Origin: Pyrinomonadaceae bacterium
GTDB lineage: Bacteria > Acidobacteriota > Blastocatellia > Pyrinomonadales > Pyrinomonadaceae
DNA length: 5,233 nucleotides
Assembly: GCA_013813825.1 (NCBI GenBank)
Contig: JACCRA010000223.1
Span: 1-5,233 of the forward strand
Direction: 5' to 3'
The position numbers and the translations under genes were made by a program. The notes under the pieces were generated by a model. It was not told where the DNA came from. It saw only the letters and a list, made by a program, of their open reading frames with translations, and searched no databases. Below are positions 1-5,233 of this stretch, piece by piece. Positions within the stretch are counted from its first letter, which is position 1. Every line of letters starts with the position of its first letter.

Positions 1-2
1 CT

Positions 3-30
3 GAATCTTAACTCCTGAATCTTGAATCCT
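3..30. repeat. Degenerate 7-nt tandem repeat (GAATCTT-like)
   Basis: Four consecutive heptamers can be read directly: GAATCTT, AACTCCT, GAATCTT, GAATCCT. The first and third are identical and the fourth differs by one base. The cluster lies just past the stop codon of the cyclophilin gene and may continue off the left edge. No hairpin or T-run makes it a convincing terminator. Similar 7-nt periodicity with different words occurs at two other places in this window. Confidence 0.6.
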
Positions 31-41
31 AGCTTTCTCTT

Positions 42-536
42 TTATTCGTTGCTTGGCTCGATGGACACTTTTTCCATCCGCACGTCTTGAAGCGGCCGGT
101 CGTTGCGGTCGCGCTTCAGTTTGGCGATCTGGTCAACTATGTCTTGGCCTTCGACGACGCGGCCGAACTTGCTGTAGCTTGGCGGTAGCGCGTAGTCGGC
201 GTGCATGATGAAGAACTGCGAGCCGTTGGTGTTCGGCCCGGCGTTCGCCATCGCGACTGTGCCTTTGGTATAGGCTCCGCGATACAACTCCGAGCCGCGG
301 TTGATCTCATCGGCGAAGCGTCCGCCGGCCGCGGATTCGCCGCCGCGCCCCGTGCCTGTCGGATCGCCGCCCTGAATCATAAAGCCATCGATCACGCGGT
401 GAAAGATCACGCCATCGTAATAGCCGCGTCCGGCGAGTTGGATAAAGTTGTCGGTCGTCTTCGGCGCGTCTTCCTCCAACAACTCGAAACGGATCGTGCC
501 CATGTTCGTCTCAATTTTTGCGATGCGGTTTGCCAT
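42..536 (-). CDS. Cyclophilin-type peptidyl-prolyl cis-trans isomerase, cytoplasmic
   Basis: The 164-residue protein is a single-domain cyclophilin that catalyses cis-trans isomerisation of X-Pro peptide bonds during folding. The family core is intact: FHRVIDGFMIQGGDPTGTG at residues 45-63 carries the catalytic arginine (Arg47, equivalent to Arg55 of human CypA) with Phe52, Met53 and Gln55. MANAGPNTNGSQFFI at 96-110 supplies the proline pocket (Ala97, Asn98, Gln107, Phe109). The region before the FG at 124-125 reads LPPSYSK, so the CypA tryptophan is absent, as in many bacterial forms, which usually predicts weak cyclosporin binding. There is no signal peptide, which implies a cytosolic location. 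The length is normal for a bacterial PpiB-like protein. The ATG is supported by AAAAGGAG on the minus strand (544-551), 7 nt upstream. It follows the HAD gene by 117 nt on the same strand. The family is secure; the physiological client is unknown. Confidence 0.96.
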   Translation of the reverse strand: MANRIAKIETNMGTIRFELLEEDAPKTTDNFIQLAGRGYYDGVIFHRVIDGFMIQGGDPTGTGRGGESAAGGRFADEINRGSELYRGAYTKGTVAMANAGPNTNGSQFFIMHADYALPPSYSKFGRVVEGQDIVDQIAKLKRDRNDRPLQDVRMEKVSIEPSNE

Positions 537-543
537 TTAGTTT

Positions 544-551
544 CTCCTTTT
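544..551 (-). promoter_or_regulatory. Ribosome binding site of the cyclophilin gene
   Basis: On the minus strand this reads AAAAGGAG, a good Shine-Dalgarno match, with 7 nt before the ATG at 536. It fixes the cyclophilin start. Confidence 0.8.
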
Positions 552-643
552 CAAATGCTGTCCGTGGTCAGGAGTTCGTCGTGCGTTGCACGCGCCGAAT
601 CAGCCCCCAAGTAAGCGTGTAACGCAGCAAGTTTTGAAACAAC

Positions 644-671
644 GGACTATGGACTACTGATTGCTGACAGT
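644..671. repeat. Degenerate 7-nt tandem repeat (GGACTAT-like) overlapping the HAD gene 3' end
   Basis: The plus strand reads GGACTAT, GGACTAC, TGATTGC, TGACAGT. The first two heptamers differ by one base and the rest decay. The cluster crosses the 3' end of the minus-strand HAD gene: the TAG stop (654-656) lies inside the second unit, and the last few codons lie in the third and fourth. A weaker echo of the word (GTCCGTGGTC) is at about 560-569. Confidence 0.5.
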
Positions 672-1526
672 GCTGAGAATGTATTTTTCAATTGCCAGCG
701 CCACGCCGTCTTCGTCGTTCGTGGCGGTTACATGAAAGCGCGGATCGTCGCGCAACACAGGCTCGGCGTTGCCCATCGCGACGCCAAGGCCGGCGTAATG
801 AAGCATCTCCACGTCGTTGTGATTATCGCCGACAGCCATCACTTCGGCGGGCGTCAGGCCATACTCCGCAACCACGGCCGCCAGTCCCGTGCCTTTCGAG
901 ACTTCCGGGTGGATGATATCGATAAGGCCAAAGTCGAGGCGCGGGTAGAGCGTCGTCATCAGCTTGACGCTCTGACCGACTTCGCGCTCAAGCGCTCTGA
1001 CCAAATGCTCGGTGTCGGCGCACGTCCCCGAAAAAGTGATGTGGACGGGCGCGTGATCGAGGTACTGCTCGACGGACTCGACGCGGAGGATTGCCTGCTC
1101 AGCCTCAGCGCCGTGGATGCGGCGCGCCCACTCGATGTAGTTGGCGAGCGGCCGGTTTTTCTCGTGAATGTGATCGTAGATGAGCAGCCCCGCGCCTTCC
1201 GCGTCGTCGCTGACGAGTGGATCGGCGTGGTGCTCACGCCCGACGCGCAACACCTCGCGCGCGGCGGCGAGCGGCAGCAGGATCGCGGCGACCGTCTCGA
1301 GCGTGCGCGCGTGTTTGGTCACCGCGCCGTTGTGCGCGATGACCGGCACATCTAAACCTAGTTCCAGCGCGAGCGGGCGCGCGTCACGAAACCGTCGCCC
1401 GGTGACGAGCGCGACGCGCACGTTCTGCGCCCGCGCCGCCGCGACGGCACGGACGTTTCGCTCCGGCAGTCGCCCGCGCGAATTCAGCAGCGTCCCGTCG
1501 AGATCAAGCGCGAGCAAGCGAATCAT
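654..1526 (-). CDS. Cof-type HAD-superfamily hydrolase (sugar or nucleotide phosphate phosphatase)
   Basis: The 290-residue protein contains all four HAD motifs in order: motif I DLDGTL at 8-13 (nucleophile Asp8, acid/base Asp10), motif II VTGR at 41-44 (Thr42), motif III Lys211 in VSKGTG, and motif IV GDNHNDVEML at 233-242 (Asp234, Asp238). The roughly 165-residue insertion between motifs II and III is the C2-type cap of the Cof subfamily, whose members dephosphorylate sugar phosphates, FMN, PLP and similar metabolites. The actual substrate cannot be read from sequence. Length is typical. An in-frame GTG at 1587-1589 would add 21 residues, but that stretch is encoded by a repeat hairpin and the HAD fold begins at MIRLLALDLDG, so the ATG at 1524-1526 is preferred even though no clear Shine-Dalgarno precedes it. 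The C-terminal residues after KYI are encoded by a 7-nt repeat and are probably not conserved. The gene is divergent from thrC. Confidence 0.93.
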   Translation of the reverse strand: MIRLLALDLDGTLLNSRGRLPERNVRAVAAARAQNVRVALVTGRRFRDARPLALELGLDVPVIAHNGAVTKHARTLETVAAILLPLAAAREVLRVGREHHADPLVSDDAEGAGLLIYDHIHEKNRPLANYIEWARRIHGAEAEQAILRVESVEQYLDHAPVHITFSGTCADTEHLVRALEREVGQSVKLMTTLYPRLDFGLIDIIHPEVSKGTGLAAVVAEYGLTPAEVMAVGDNHNDVEMLHYAGLGVAMGNAEPVLRDDPRFHVTATNDEDGVALAIEKYILSTVSNQ

Positions 1527-1531
1527 AAAAG

Positions 1532-1597
1532 CAATGACAAGTGAGCAGTGACGGGTGACAAGATAAGGCTTTTGCTCGTCACTTGTCACTTGCCACT
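1532..1597. repeat. Inverted pair of 7-nt repeat arrays upstream of the HAD gene
   Basis: The left arm has four heptamers on the plus strand: CAATGAC, AAGTGAG, CAGTGAC, GGGTGAC (1532-1559). The right arm has three in the opposite sense: CGTCACT, TGTCACT, TGCCACT (1577-1597). Aligning 1540-1560 with the reverse complement of 1577-1597 gives 15 of 21 identical positions, so the arms can fold into an imperfect hairpin with a 16-nt loop. It starts 6 nt upstream of the preferred HAD start codon, so it probably lies in that gene's 5' untranslated region and could affect its translation. That role is inference; the periodicity and pairing are visible in the sequence. Confidence 0.7.
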
Positions 1598-1618
1598 AAG
1601 GGTTATCAAGTCTCAGAA

Positions 1619-1713
1619 AAATAGACAGGATTGACAAGATTAACATGAGAAGACGGCCACTCAAGCCAATGCTCTGTTGTTAATCTTGTTAATCTTGTCA
1701 ATCCTGTTCATTA
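1619..1713. repeat. Long inverted repeat built of 9-nt tandem units
   Basis: Two perfect 21-nt arms, 1625-1645 and 1687-1707, are reverse complements separated by 41 nt. Each arm has a 9-nt period. On the left the plus strand reads AAATAGACA, GGATTGACA, AGATTAACA (1619-1645). On the right it reads TGTTAATCT, TGTTAATCT, TGTCAATCC, TGTTCATTA (1678-1713). The arms are AT-rich compared with the surroundings. The element sits between divergent genes and has no adjacent T-run, so a terminator role is unlikely. It looks like a dispersed intergenic repeat, possibly a small non-coding mobile or recombinogenic element. Whether it occurs elsewhere in the genome cannot be seen here. Confidence 0.8.
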
Positions 1714-1974
1714 CTTTCCTGCTTCCCGTAGAGAATGAGGAGACCTTACTTGCTGCCCGTCGCTGTTATTGTAGTGCCGGATGATTACTCCATCTGACGG
1801 AAGGTTGGTGGCAGGCGTATGATGCGGGGCGAGTTGCGGCCGGCAGCGAGCGGCATACTGCGGCGGGCATGGGTGTTGGCTGGCAATGACGCCGGCCCGT
1901 ACAGCTTCGCCCGTTTGGCGGGCAACTCGCCGGAAAATTCAAGGCGATAGTTAATCAGGAGGAGCTACGAACGA
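1714..1974. other. Leader region of thrC: GC-rich segment with long-range pairing and a doubtful small ORF
   Basis: This 261-nt stretch carries no convincing gene. Its main structure is a perfect 10-bp inverted repeat, GGCGAGTTGC at 1828-1837 and GCAACTCGCC at 1922-1931, with a nested 7-bp pair (1838-1844 with 1891-1897) and a local GCCCG/CGGGC hairpin near 1909-1920. If transcribed, it would form a branched RNA about 40 nt ahead of the thrC start. I do not recognise a known riboswitch. A 43-codon frame (ATG 1819 to TAG 1948-1950) spans the same bases, in the same frame as thrC. It has GC-rich third positions but poor ribosome-binding-site spacing (GGAAGG, 14 nt), so I do not call it as a gene. 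No promoter could be placed with confidence. Confidence 0.4.
1957..1964 (+). promoter_or_regulatory. Ribosome binding site of thrC
   Basis: AGGAGGAG lies 10-12 nt ahead of the ATG at 1975, depending on which AGGAG register is used. The match is strong and the spacing slightly long. Confidence 0.8.
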
Positions 1975-3138
1975 ATGAACGTCACACACTTGGAATGCGC
2001 CGCGTGCGGATCGCGCCACGAGGCACGGCGGTTGCACAACCTCTGCCGCGAGTGCGGCAAGCCGTTGTTGGTGCGTTACGATTTGGGGCGGGCCGCGCGG
2101 AGTTTGACGAAGGAAAGTCTGAAGGAGAGGGCGGCTGATTTATGGCGTTACCGGGAAGTATTGCCGGTGGAGGAAGCGGCGAACGTCGTCTCGCTCGGCG
2201 AAGGGTGGACGCCGCTCGTGCGCGCGTCGCGGCTCGGCGCGCGGCTCGGCATGACAGCGTTGTACGTCAAAGACGAGTCGCAGAATCCGACGCAGAGCTT
2301 CAAGGCGCGGGGCATGACAACCGCCGTCTCGATGGCGAAAGAGTTGGGCGTCAAGAAATTGGCCGTGCCGTCGGCGGGTAACGCGGCGGGCGCGCTGGCG
2401 GCCTACGCGGCACGCGCCGGAATGGAAGCGCACATCTTCATGCCGAAAGATACGCCGCGAGCGAACATCATCGAGTGCGAACAGACGGGCGCGCACGTCA
2501 CCCTGATCGACGGTCTGATTACAGACTGCGGCGCGGAAGTCGCTCGGCGCAAAGAGGCGGAAGGATGGTTCGACGTTTCGACTTTGAAAGAGCCGTATCG
2601 CGTCGAGGGCAAAAAGACGCTGGGCTACGAAGTTGCGGAACAACTCGATTGGGAATTGCCGGATGTCATCATTTATCCGACCGGCGGCGGCACGGGGCTG
2701 ATTGGCATGTGGAAAGCGTTTGACGAGATGGAACAAATGAGTTGGATCGATTCCAAGCGGCCACGGATGGTGACGGTGCAGGCCGCGGGTTGCGCGCCGA
2801 TTGTTCGCGCCTTCGAGGGCAATCAGCGCTTCGCCGAAGAGTTCCCGAACGCGGCTACGACAGCCTCCGGCCTGCGCGTCCCGAAAGCGATTGGAGATTT
2901 TTTAATCCTTGATGCGCTGCGCGCTTCACACGGCACGGCCGTCTCGGTCACTGACGAAGAACTGATCGCGGCGACCAGAGAGATCGGCGCGGCCGAAGGC
3001 ATCTTCGTCGCCCCCGAAGGCGCGGCCTGTCTGCCCGCGCTCAAGAAACTGCTCGCGTCGGGTGAGGTCAACGCGGACGAGCGTGTTGTCATCTTCAACA
3101 CTGGCGCGGGCGTCAAATACTTGGAAAGTTTCTCATGA
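1975..3138 (+). CDS. thrC: Threonine synthase, PLP-dependent, with N-terminal zinc ribbon
   Basis: The 387-residue protein is a fold-type II PLP enzyme of the threonine synthase group, which converts O-phosphohomoserine to threonine and phosphate in the cytoplasm. An N-terminal zinc-ribbon-like module has Cys8, Cys11, Cys24 and Cys27 in two CxxC pairs. The PLP lysine is Lys110 in SFKARGM (108-114). [18 protein letters not shown] (132-149) matches the cofactor-contacting Asn loop, and TGGGTG (236-241) is the PLP phosphate loop. The C-terminal part has APEGAA (347-352) and FNTGAG (374-379). Length and motif order fit the family. The motif is SFKARG rather than the more usual SFKDRG, so a related PLP lyase (threonine dehydratase or another β-family enzyme) remains a minor alternative. 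The zinc ribbon and overall layout favour threonine synthase. The start is fixed by AGGAGGAG upstream and by the ribbon beginning at residue 8. No hom or thrB gene is adjacent in the window. Confidence 0.88.
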   Translation: MNVTHLECAACGSRHEARRLHNLCRECGKPLLVRYDLGRAARSLTKESLKERAADLWRYREVLPVEEAANVVSLGEGWTPLVRASRLGARLGMTALYVKDESQNPTQSFKARGMTTAVSMAKELGVKKLAVPSAGNAAGALAAYAARAGMEAHIFMPKDTPRANIIECEQTGAHVTLIDGLITDCGAEVARRKEAEGWFDVSTLKEPYRVEGKKTLGYEVAEQLDWELPDVIIYPTGGGTGLIGMWKAFDEMEQMSWIDSKRPRMVTVQAAGCAPIVRAFEGNQRFAEEFPNAATTASGLRVPKAIGDFLILDALRASHGTAVSVTDEELIAATREIGAAEGIFVAPEGAACLPALKKLLASGEVNADERVVIFNTGAGVKYLESFS

Positions 3139-3304
3139 GTTGAATCTGGGCGCGCAGGCATTTTGACTGCCAAGCGGGCGGCTGAAGCTCGCTCTCGAAG
3201 TTACGCTACCACGCACGCCGAAGTTGGTGCGGCGCGCTCATGACAGGCAAGGAATCTAACGCTCCCGGCTGGAAGTTCTAAGTTAACATTTGGAGAGAGT
3301 GGCA
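3139..3304. other. Intergenic gap with weak GC-rich hairpins
   Basis: This 166-nt gap between thrC and the TPR gene contains no plausible gene. Three small potential hairpins are visible: GGCA/TGCC around 3157-3171, GCGGGC (3174-3179) with GCTCGC (3187-3192) including one G-U pair, and CGCAC (3212-3216) with GTGCG (3227-3231). None is followed by a T-run, so an intrinsic terminator cannot be claimed. The segment may be the remnant of a dispersed palindromic intergenic repeat. Confidence 0.3.
3292..3297 (+). promoter_or_regulatory. Ribosome binding site of the TPR gene
   Basis: GGAGAG is 7 nt ahead of the ATG at 3305. This decides the start in favour of that ATG over the in-frame TTG at 3290, which would place the Shine-Dalgarno inside the coding region. 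Confidence 0.7.
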
Positions 3305-4675
3305 ATGAGAAGTCGTTTGCATAACATTTTATTTTGGGTTCACGTCAACGTGTTGGCCGTCCTCATCGTGTTGGCGATGTACGGGCTGGCGCGGGGGCAG
3401 GCGTCAAAGCAGGCCGCCACGAAGACAGATGCCGCCGTGCAGCAGCCGGCTAATTATGCGCGAATGGACGAGTTGCGGCGCGCGGGCGTGGACGCGCTCT
3501 ACAATCTCGATTACGAGGGAGCGCGGACGCACTTTGCGGAGATCGCGCGGCTCTATCCGGATCACCCGGCGGGGCCACAGTTTCTGGCCGTCAGGCTGTG
3601 GCTGAAGACGCTCAACGAATCGCGCCGTTTGCAGTCGGGGCTGTACAACACCGAGTCTTTTTATAAAGAGTCGGAGGAGAAGACCGATCCGAAAGTGGTC
3701 GCGCAGTTTCGCGATCTGACCCGACACGCAAGGCTACTTGCCGAGGCGCGGCTGAAGAAGAATCCGAAGGACGTGGACGCGCTTTATTACCTCGGCTCAG
3801 TGCAGGGGCTGCGGGCCGCCTTCGCGGCGGCGGTCGAGCGCAGTTTTATGACGGCCTTGCGGACCGGCTCGGACTCGGTGGACAAGCACCGCGAAGTGCT
3901 CAAGCTCGATCCGGCCTTTCACGACGCGGGGCTGTCCGTCGGGATGTATGAGTACATCGCCGGCAGCATCCCGGCGATCTACAAGCCGGTGGCTTTTCTG
4001 TTGGGGACGCGCGGCTCGAAGAAGAAGGGGTTGGCGCTGATCGAGCGCGTCGTCGCCGAAGGCCAGTGGTCGCGCGACGAGGCGCGCGGCATCTTGATCA
4101 TTTTTTACAAGCGCGAGCGGCGTTATGCGGACGCGCTCAAATACGCGCGCGAGTTGGCGGAGAAGTATCCGCGCAACTACCTGTTTAAGTTGGAGACAGC
4201 CGATGCTCTCGTCTCGCAGGCGGCTGTCGAGCGCAAGGCAGGCAACCAGACGGCGACAGCGGCGAATGAGCGCGAGGCGTTCGCGATGTTCGATGCGCTG
4301 TTGCGCGATAAGGCTTCGCGGGAAGCGGCGGCCCGCCAACTCGATCTGATTCATTATCAATACGGCGAGGCGCTCTTCGTCGCCGGGCAGACGGAGCGCG
4401 CGGCGAAGGAGTTTCTGGCGGCAGCGACCGTGGCGGGCGCGGAGAAGAATCTCGCGACCGTCGCGCACCTGCGGGCCGCGCAGTCGCTCGATCTGGCGGG
4501 CAAACGTAACGACGCGCTGGCCCAATATAAGCTGGTGCTCGCCAGCCCGAACGTCTATGACTCACACGAAGAAGCCAAGCGCGGGCTGAAAGAACCTTTC
4601 AAAAAAGTCGGCGACAAAGCCGAAGTCGAAGCGAGCAGCGGGCAGGAAGTGAGCACTACCGGCAATGAAGAATAA
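3305..4675 (+). CDS. Exported or membrane-anchored TPR-repeat protein of unknown role
   Basis: The 456-residue product starts with a basic segment (MRSRLHN), then a hydrophobic stretch at about residues 8-28 and ARGQA at 29-33, consistent with a Sec signal peptide cleaved near Ala33 or an uncleaved anchor, with the remainder outside the cytoplasm. The rest is alpha-helical and TPR-like. Clear units are at about 54-87 (ending LYPDHP), 143-164 (KKNPKDVDALYYLG), 257-290 (ending KYPRN), 349-380 and 384-415. The middle section (about 194-270, with PAFHDAGLSVGMYEYIAGSIP and LLGTRGSKKKGLALIE) is distinctive and vaguely recalls the Iml2/TTC39 TPR family, a low-confidence resemblance. The tail after 430 is charged and probably disordered. 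TPR proteins usually serve as interaction scaffolds; no catalytic motif is visible. The start is the ATG with GGAGAG 7 nt upstream. Its 3' end overlaps the next gene by 11 nt, suggesting coupled expression and a possible shared function. Confidence 0.9.
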   Translation: MRSRLHNILFWVHVNVLAVLIVLAMYGLARGQASKQAATKTDAAVQQPANYARMDELRRAGVDALYNLDYEGARTHFAEIARLYPDHPAGPQFLAVRLWLKTLNESRRLQSGLYNTESFYKESEEKTDPKVVAQFRDLTRHARLLAEARLKKNPKDVDALYYLGSVQGLRAAFAAAVERSFMTALRTGSDSVDKHREVLKLDPAFHDAGLSVGMYEYIAGSIPAIYKPVAFLLGTRGSKKKGLALIERVVAEGQWSRDEARGILIIFYKRERRYADALKYARELAEKYPRNYLFKLETADALVSQAAVERKAGNQTATAANEREAFAMFDALLRDKASREAAARQLDLIHYQYGEALFVAGQTERAAKEFLAAATVAGAEKNLATVAHLRAAQSLDLAGKRNDALAQYKLVLASPNVYDSHEEAKRGLKEPFKKVGDKAEVEASSGQEVSTTGNEE

Positions 4676-5233
4676 CCAACCAACAAATGCGAATGGGACC
4701 AAGCAAACGCGCCCGCGCCGCTTGCTGCTGTGCCTCGACGGCGTGCCGCTCGAAGTGATTAAAGTGGCAAAGAGTCGCGGCTTATTTGCACAATTCGGCG
4801 AGCCGGCGGCGCTGCTCTCGCCGTTCCCGACGCTGACCAACATCGCGCTCTCGACGATGCTCGGCGCTTCGCCGCCGCTCGGCTACGAAAGCCTTTACTT
4901 CGACTGCGAGGCGCGGGAAACGCGCGGCGGCATTAAGAAGTACATCGGACGCCGCACGCCGGATAAAGTGCCTTCGTCGTACATGGACGAGTTAGATTAT
5001 CAGGAGCCGCTGCCCTTTGAGTTTCTCGTTTATGTTGCGCCAAACGCCATCTGGCAGGCCGACATGCGCCGCTTCCGCGAACGCTTCCGCCGCGCGCCGC
5101 AGGATCGCGACTTCTTCGCCTTTCTCAAAGGCACGGACGGCCTGCTCCACATTCGCGGCCCTGAAAGGTTACAAGTCGCGTTGCAGTCGCTCGACAAAAT
5201 TCTGACCGAGCTTCAAGACTGGTGCGGCCATGA
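4665..5233 (+). CDS. Alkaline-phosphatase/phosphodiesterase-superfamily-like protein, 3' end missing
   Basis: An open frame starts at ATG 4665, inside the end of the TPR gene (11-nt overlap ending at its TAA), and continues for 189 codons to the window edge with no stop. The terminal TGA at 5231-5233 is out of frame. After a short polar N-terminus the protein reads RRLLLCLDGVP (19-28), then SPFPTLTNIALSTMLGASPP (52-71). This is the pattern of type I phosphodiesterase/nucleotide pyrophosphatase and related alkaline-phosphatase-fold enzymes: a metal-binding Asp (Asp25) followed by a nucleophile Thr, here probably Thr58 in FPTLTN, then a G-x-x-P turn. These enzymes hydrolyse phosphate esters with two metal ions. 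The remaining metal ligands would lie in the missing part. There is no signal peptide, so the protein may be cytosolic, unlike its exported neighbour. No strong Shine-Dalgarno precedes the ATG (AGGA is 17 nt away), which fits translational coupling. The reading frame is secure; the fold is an inference from the N-terminal motif. Confidence 0.82.
   Translation, partial: MKNNQPTNANGTKQTRPRRLLLCLDGVPLEVIKVAKSRGLFAQFGEPAALLSPFPTLTNIALSTMLGASPPLGYESLYFDCEARETRGGIKKYIGRRTPDKVPSSYMDELDYQEPLPFEFLVYVAPNAIWQADMRRFRERFRRAPQDRDFFAFLKGTDGLLHIRGPERLQVALQSLDKILTELQDWCGH

Noticed and set aside
201..614. Open frame of 137 codons on the plus strand opposite the cyclophilin gene
   Set aside because: It overlaps an intact, well-started cyclophilin and shows no protein family signature.
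732..1355. Open frame of 207 codons on the plus strand opposite the HAD gene
   Set aside because: It lies wholly antisense to a gene with all four HAD motifs, has no recognisable domain, and is Arg/Ala/Val-rich as expected of an antisense frame in GC-rich DNA.
1619..1713. CRISPR-like array or intrinsic terminator
   Set aside because: The units are 9 nt with no spacers, so it is not CRISPR. The hairpin lies between divergent genes and has a 41-nt loop and no T-run, so it is not a standard terminator.
1740..1775. Sigma-70-like promoter (TTACTT ... TATTGT) ahead of thrC
   Set aside because: The hexamers are poor matches and the spacer is only 15 nt, so it is too weak to list as a feature.
1819..1950. 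Threonine leader peptide for attenuation
   Set aside because: The frame has no Thr codon and only a single Ile codon, and no terminator/antiterminator pair with a T-run precedes thrC.
2140..2736. Open frame of 198 codons on the minus strand opposite thrC
   Set aside because: It is antisense to clear PLP-enzyme motifs and has shadow-like composition rich in Arg, His and Phe.
3797..4525. Open frame of 242 codons on the minus strand opposite the TPR gene
   Set aside because: The product is strongly Arg/Leu-rich without domain motifs. It is the antisense shadow of a well-supported TPR coding sequence.

Overview
The window is GC-rich (by eye around 60%) bacterial chromosomal DNA with ordinary housekeeping genes. 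It shows AGGAG-type ribosome binding sites, tight gene spacing, and intergenic gaps filled with short degenerate tandem repeats. Gene content and style (a cytosolic cyclophilin, a Cof-type HAD phosphatase, a zinc-ribbon threonine synthase with SFKARG at the active-site lysine, and an exported TPR protein overlapping a phosphatase-fold gene) would fit an Acidobacteriota-like organism, perhaps Blastocatellia. That placement is an impression from sequence style, not a demonstrated assignment.

Layout. Positions 1-1526 carry two minus-strand genes: a Cof-type HAD hydrolase (654-1526), followed 117 nt downstream by a cyclophilin peptidyl-prolyl isomerase (42-536). Positions 1527-1974 are a divergent intergenic region of 448 nt. 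It holds two separate repeat-built inverted structures (7-nt period at 1532-1597, 9-nt period at 1619-1713), then a GC-rich segment with a 10-bp long-range inverted repeat and a doubtful 43-codon reading frame directly ahead of thrC. Positions 1975-3138 encode threonine synthase on the plus strand. A 166-nt gap (3139-3304) with weak GC-rich hairpins follows. Positions 3305-4675 encode a TPR protein with an N-terminal export signal or anchor. Its last 11 nt overlap the start of a gene with an alkaline-phosphatase/phosphodiesterase-like N-terminus, which runs off the right edge (4665-5233).

How the genes relate. The HAD and cyclophilin genes are co-oriented and could be co-transcribed, but the gap and the repeats within it leave that open. 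The TPR gene and the partial hydrolase overlap and are probably translationally coupled; they are the best candidates for a shared function. Threonine synthase appears to stand alone, with no other threonine-pathway gene in view. I see no mobile element, CRISPR array, tRNA or rRNA, and no defence system. The most unusual content is the set of short-period repeat clusters at gene borders, one of which supplies the final codons and stop of the HAD gene.
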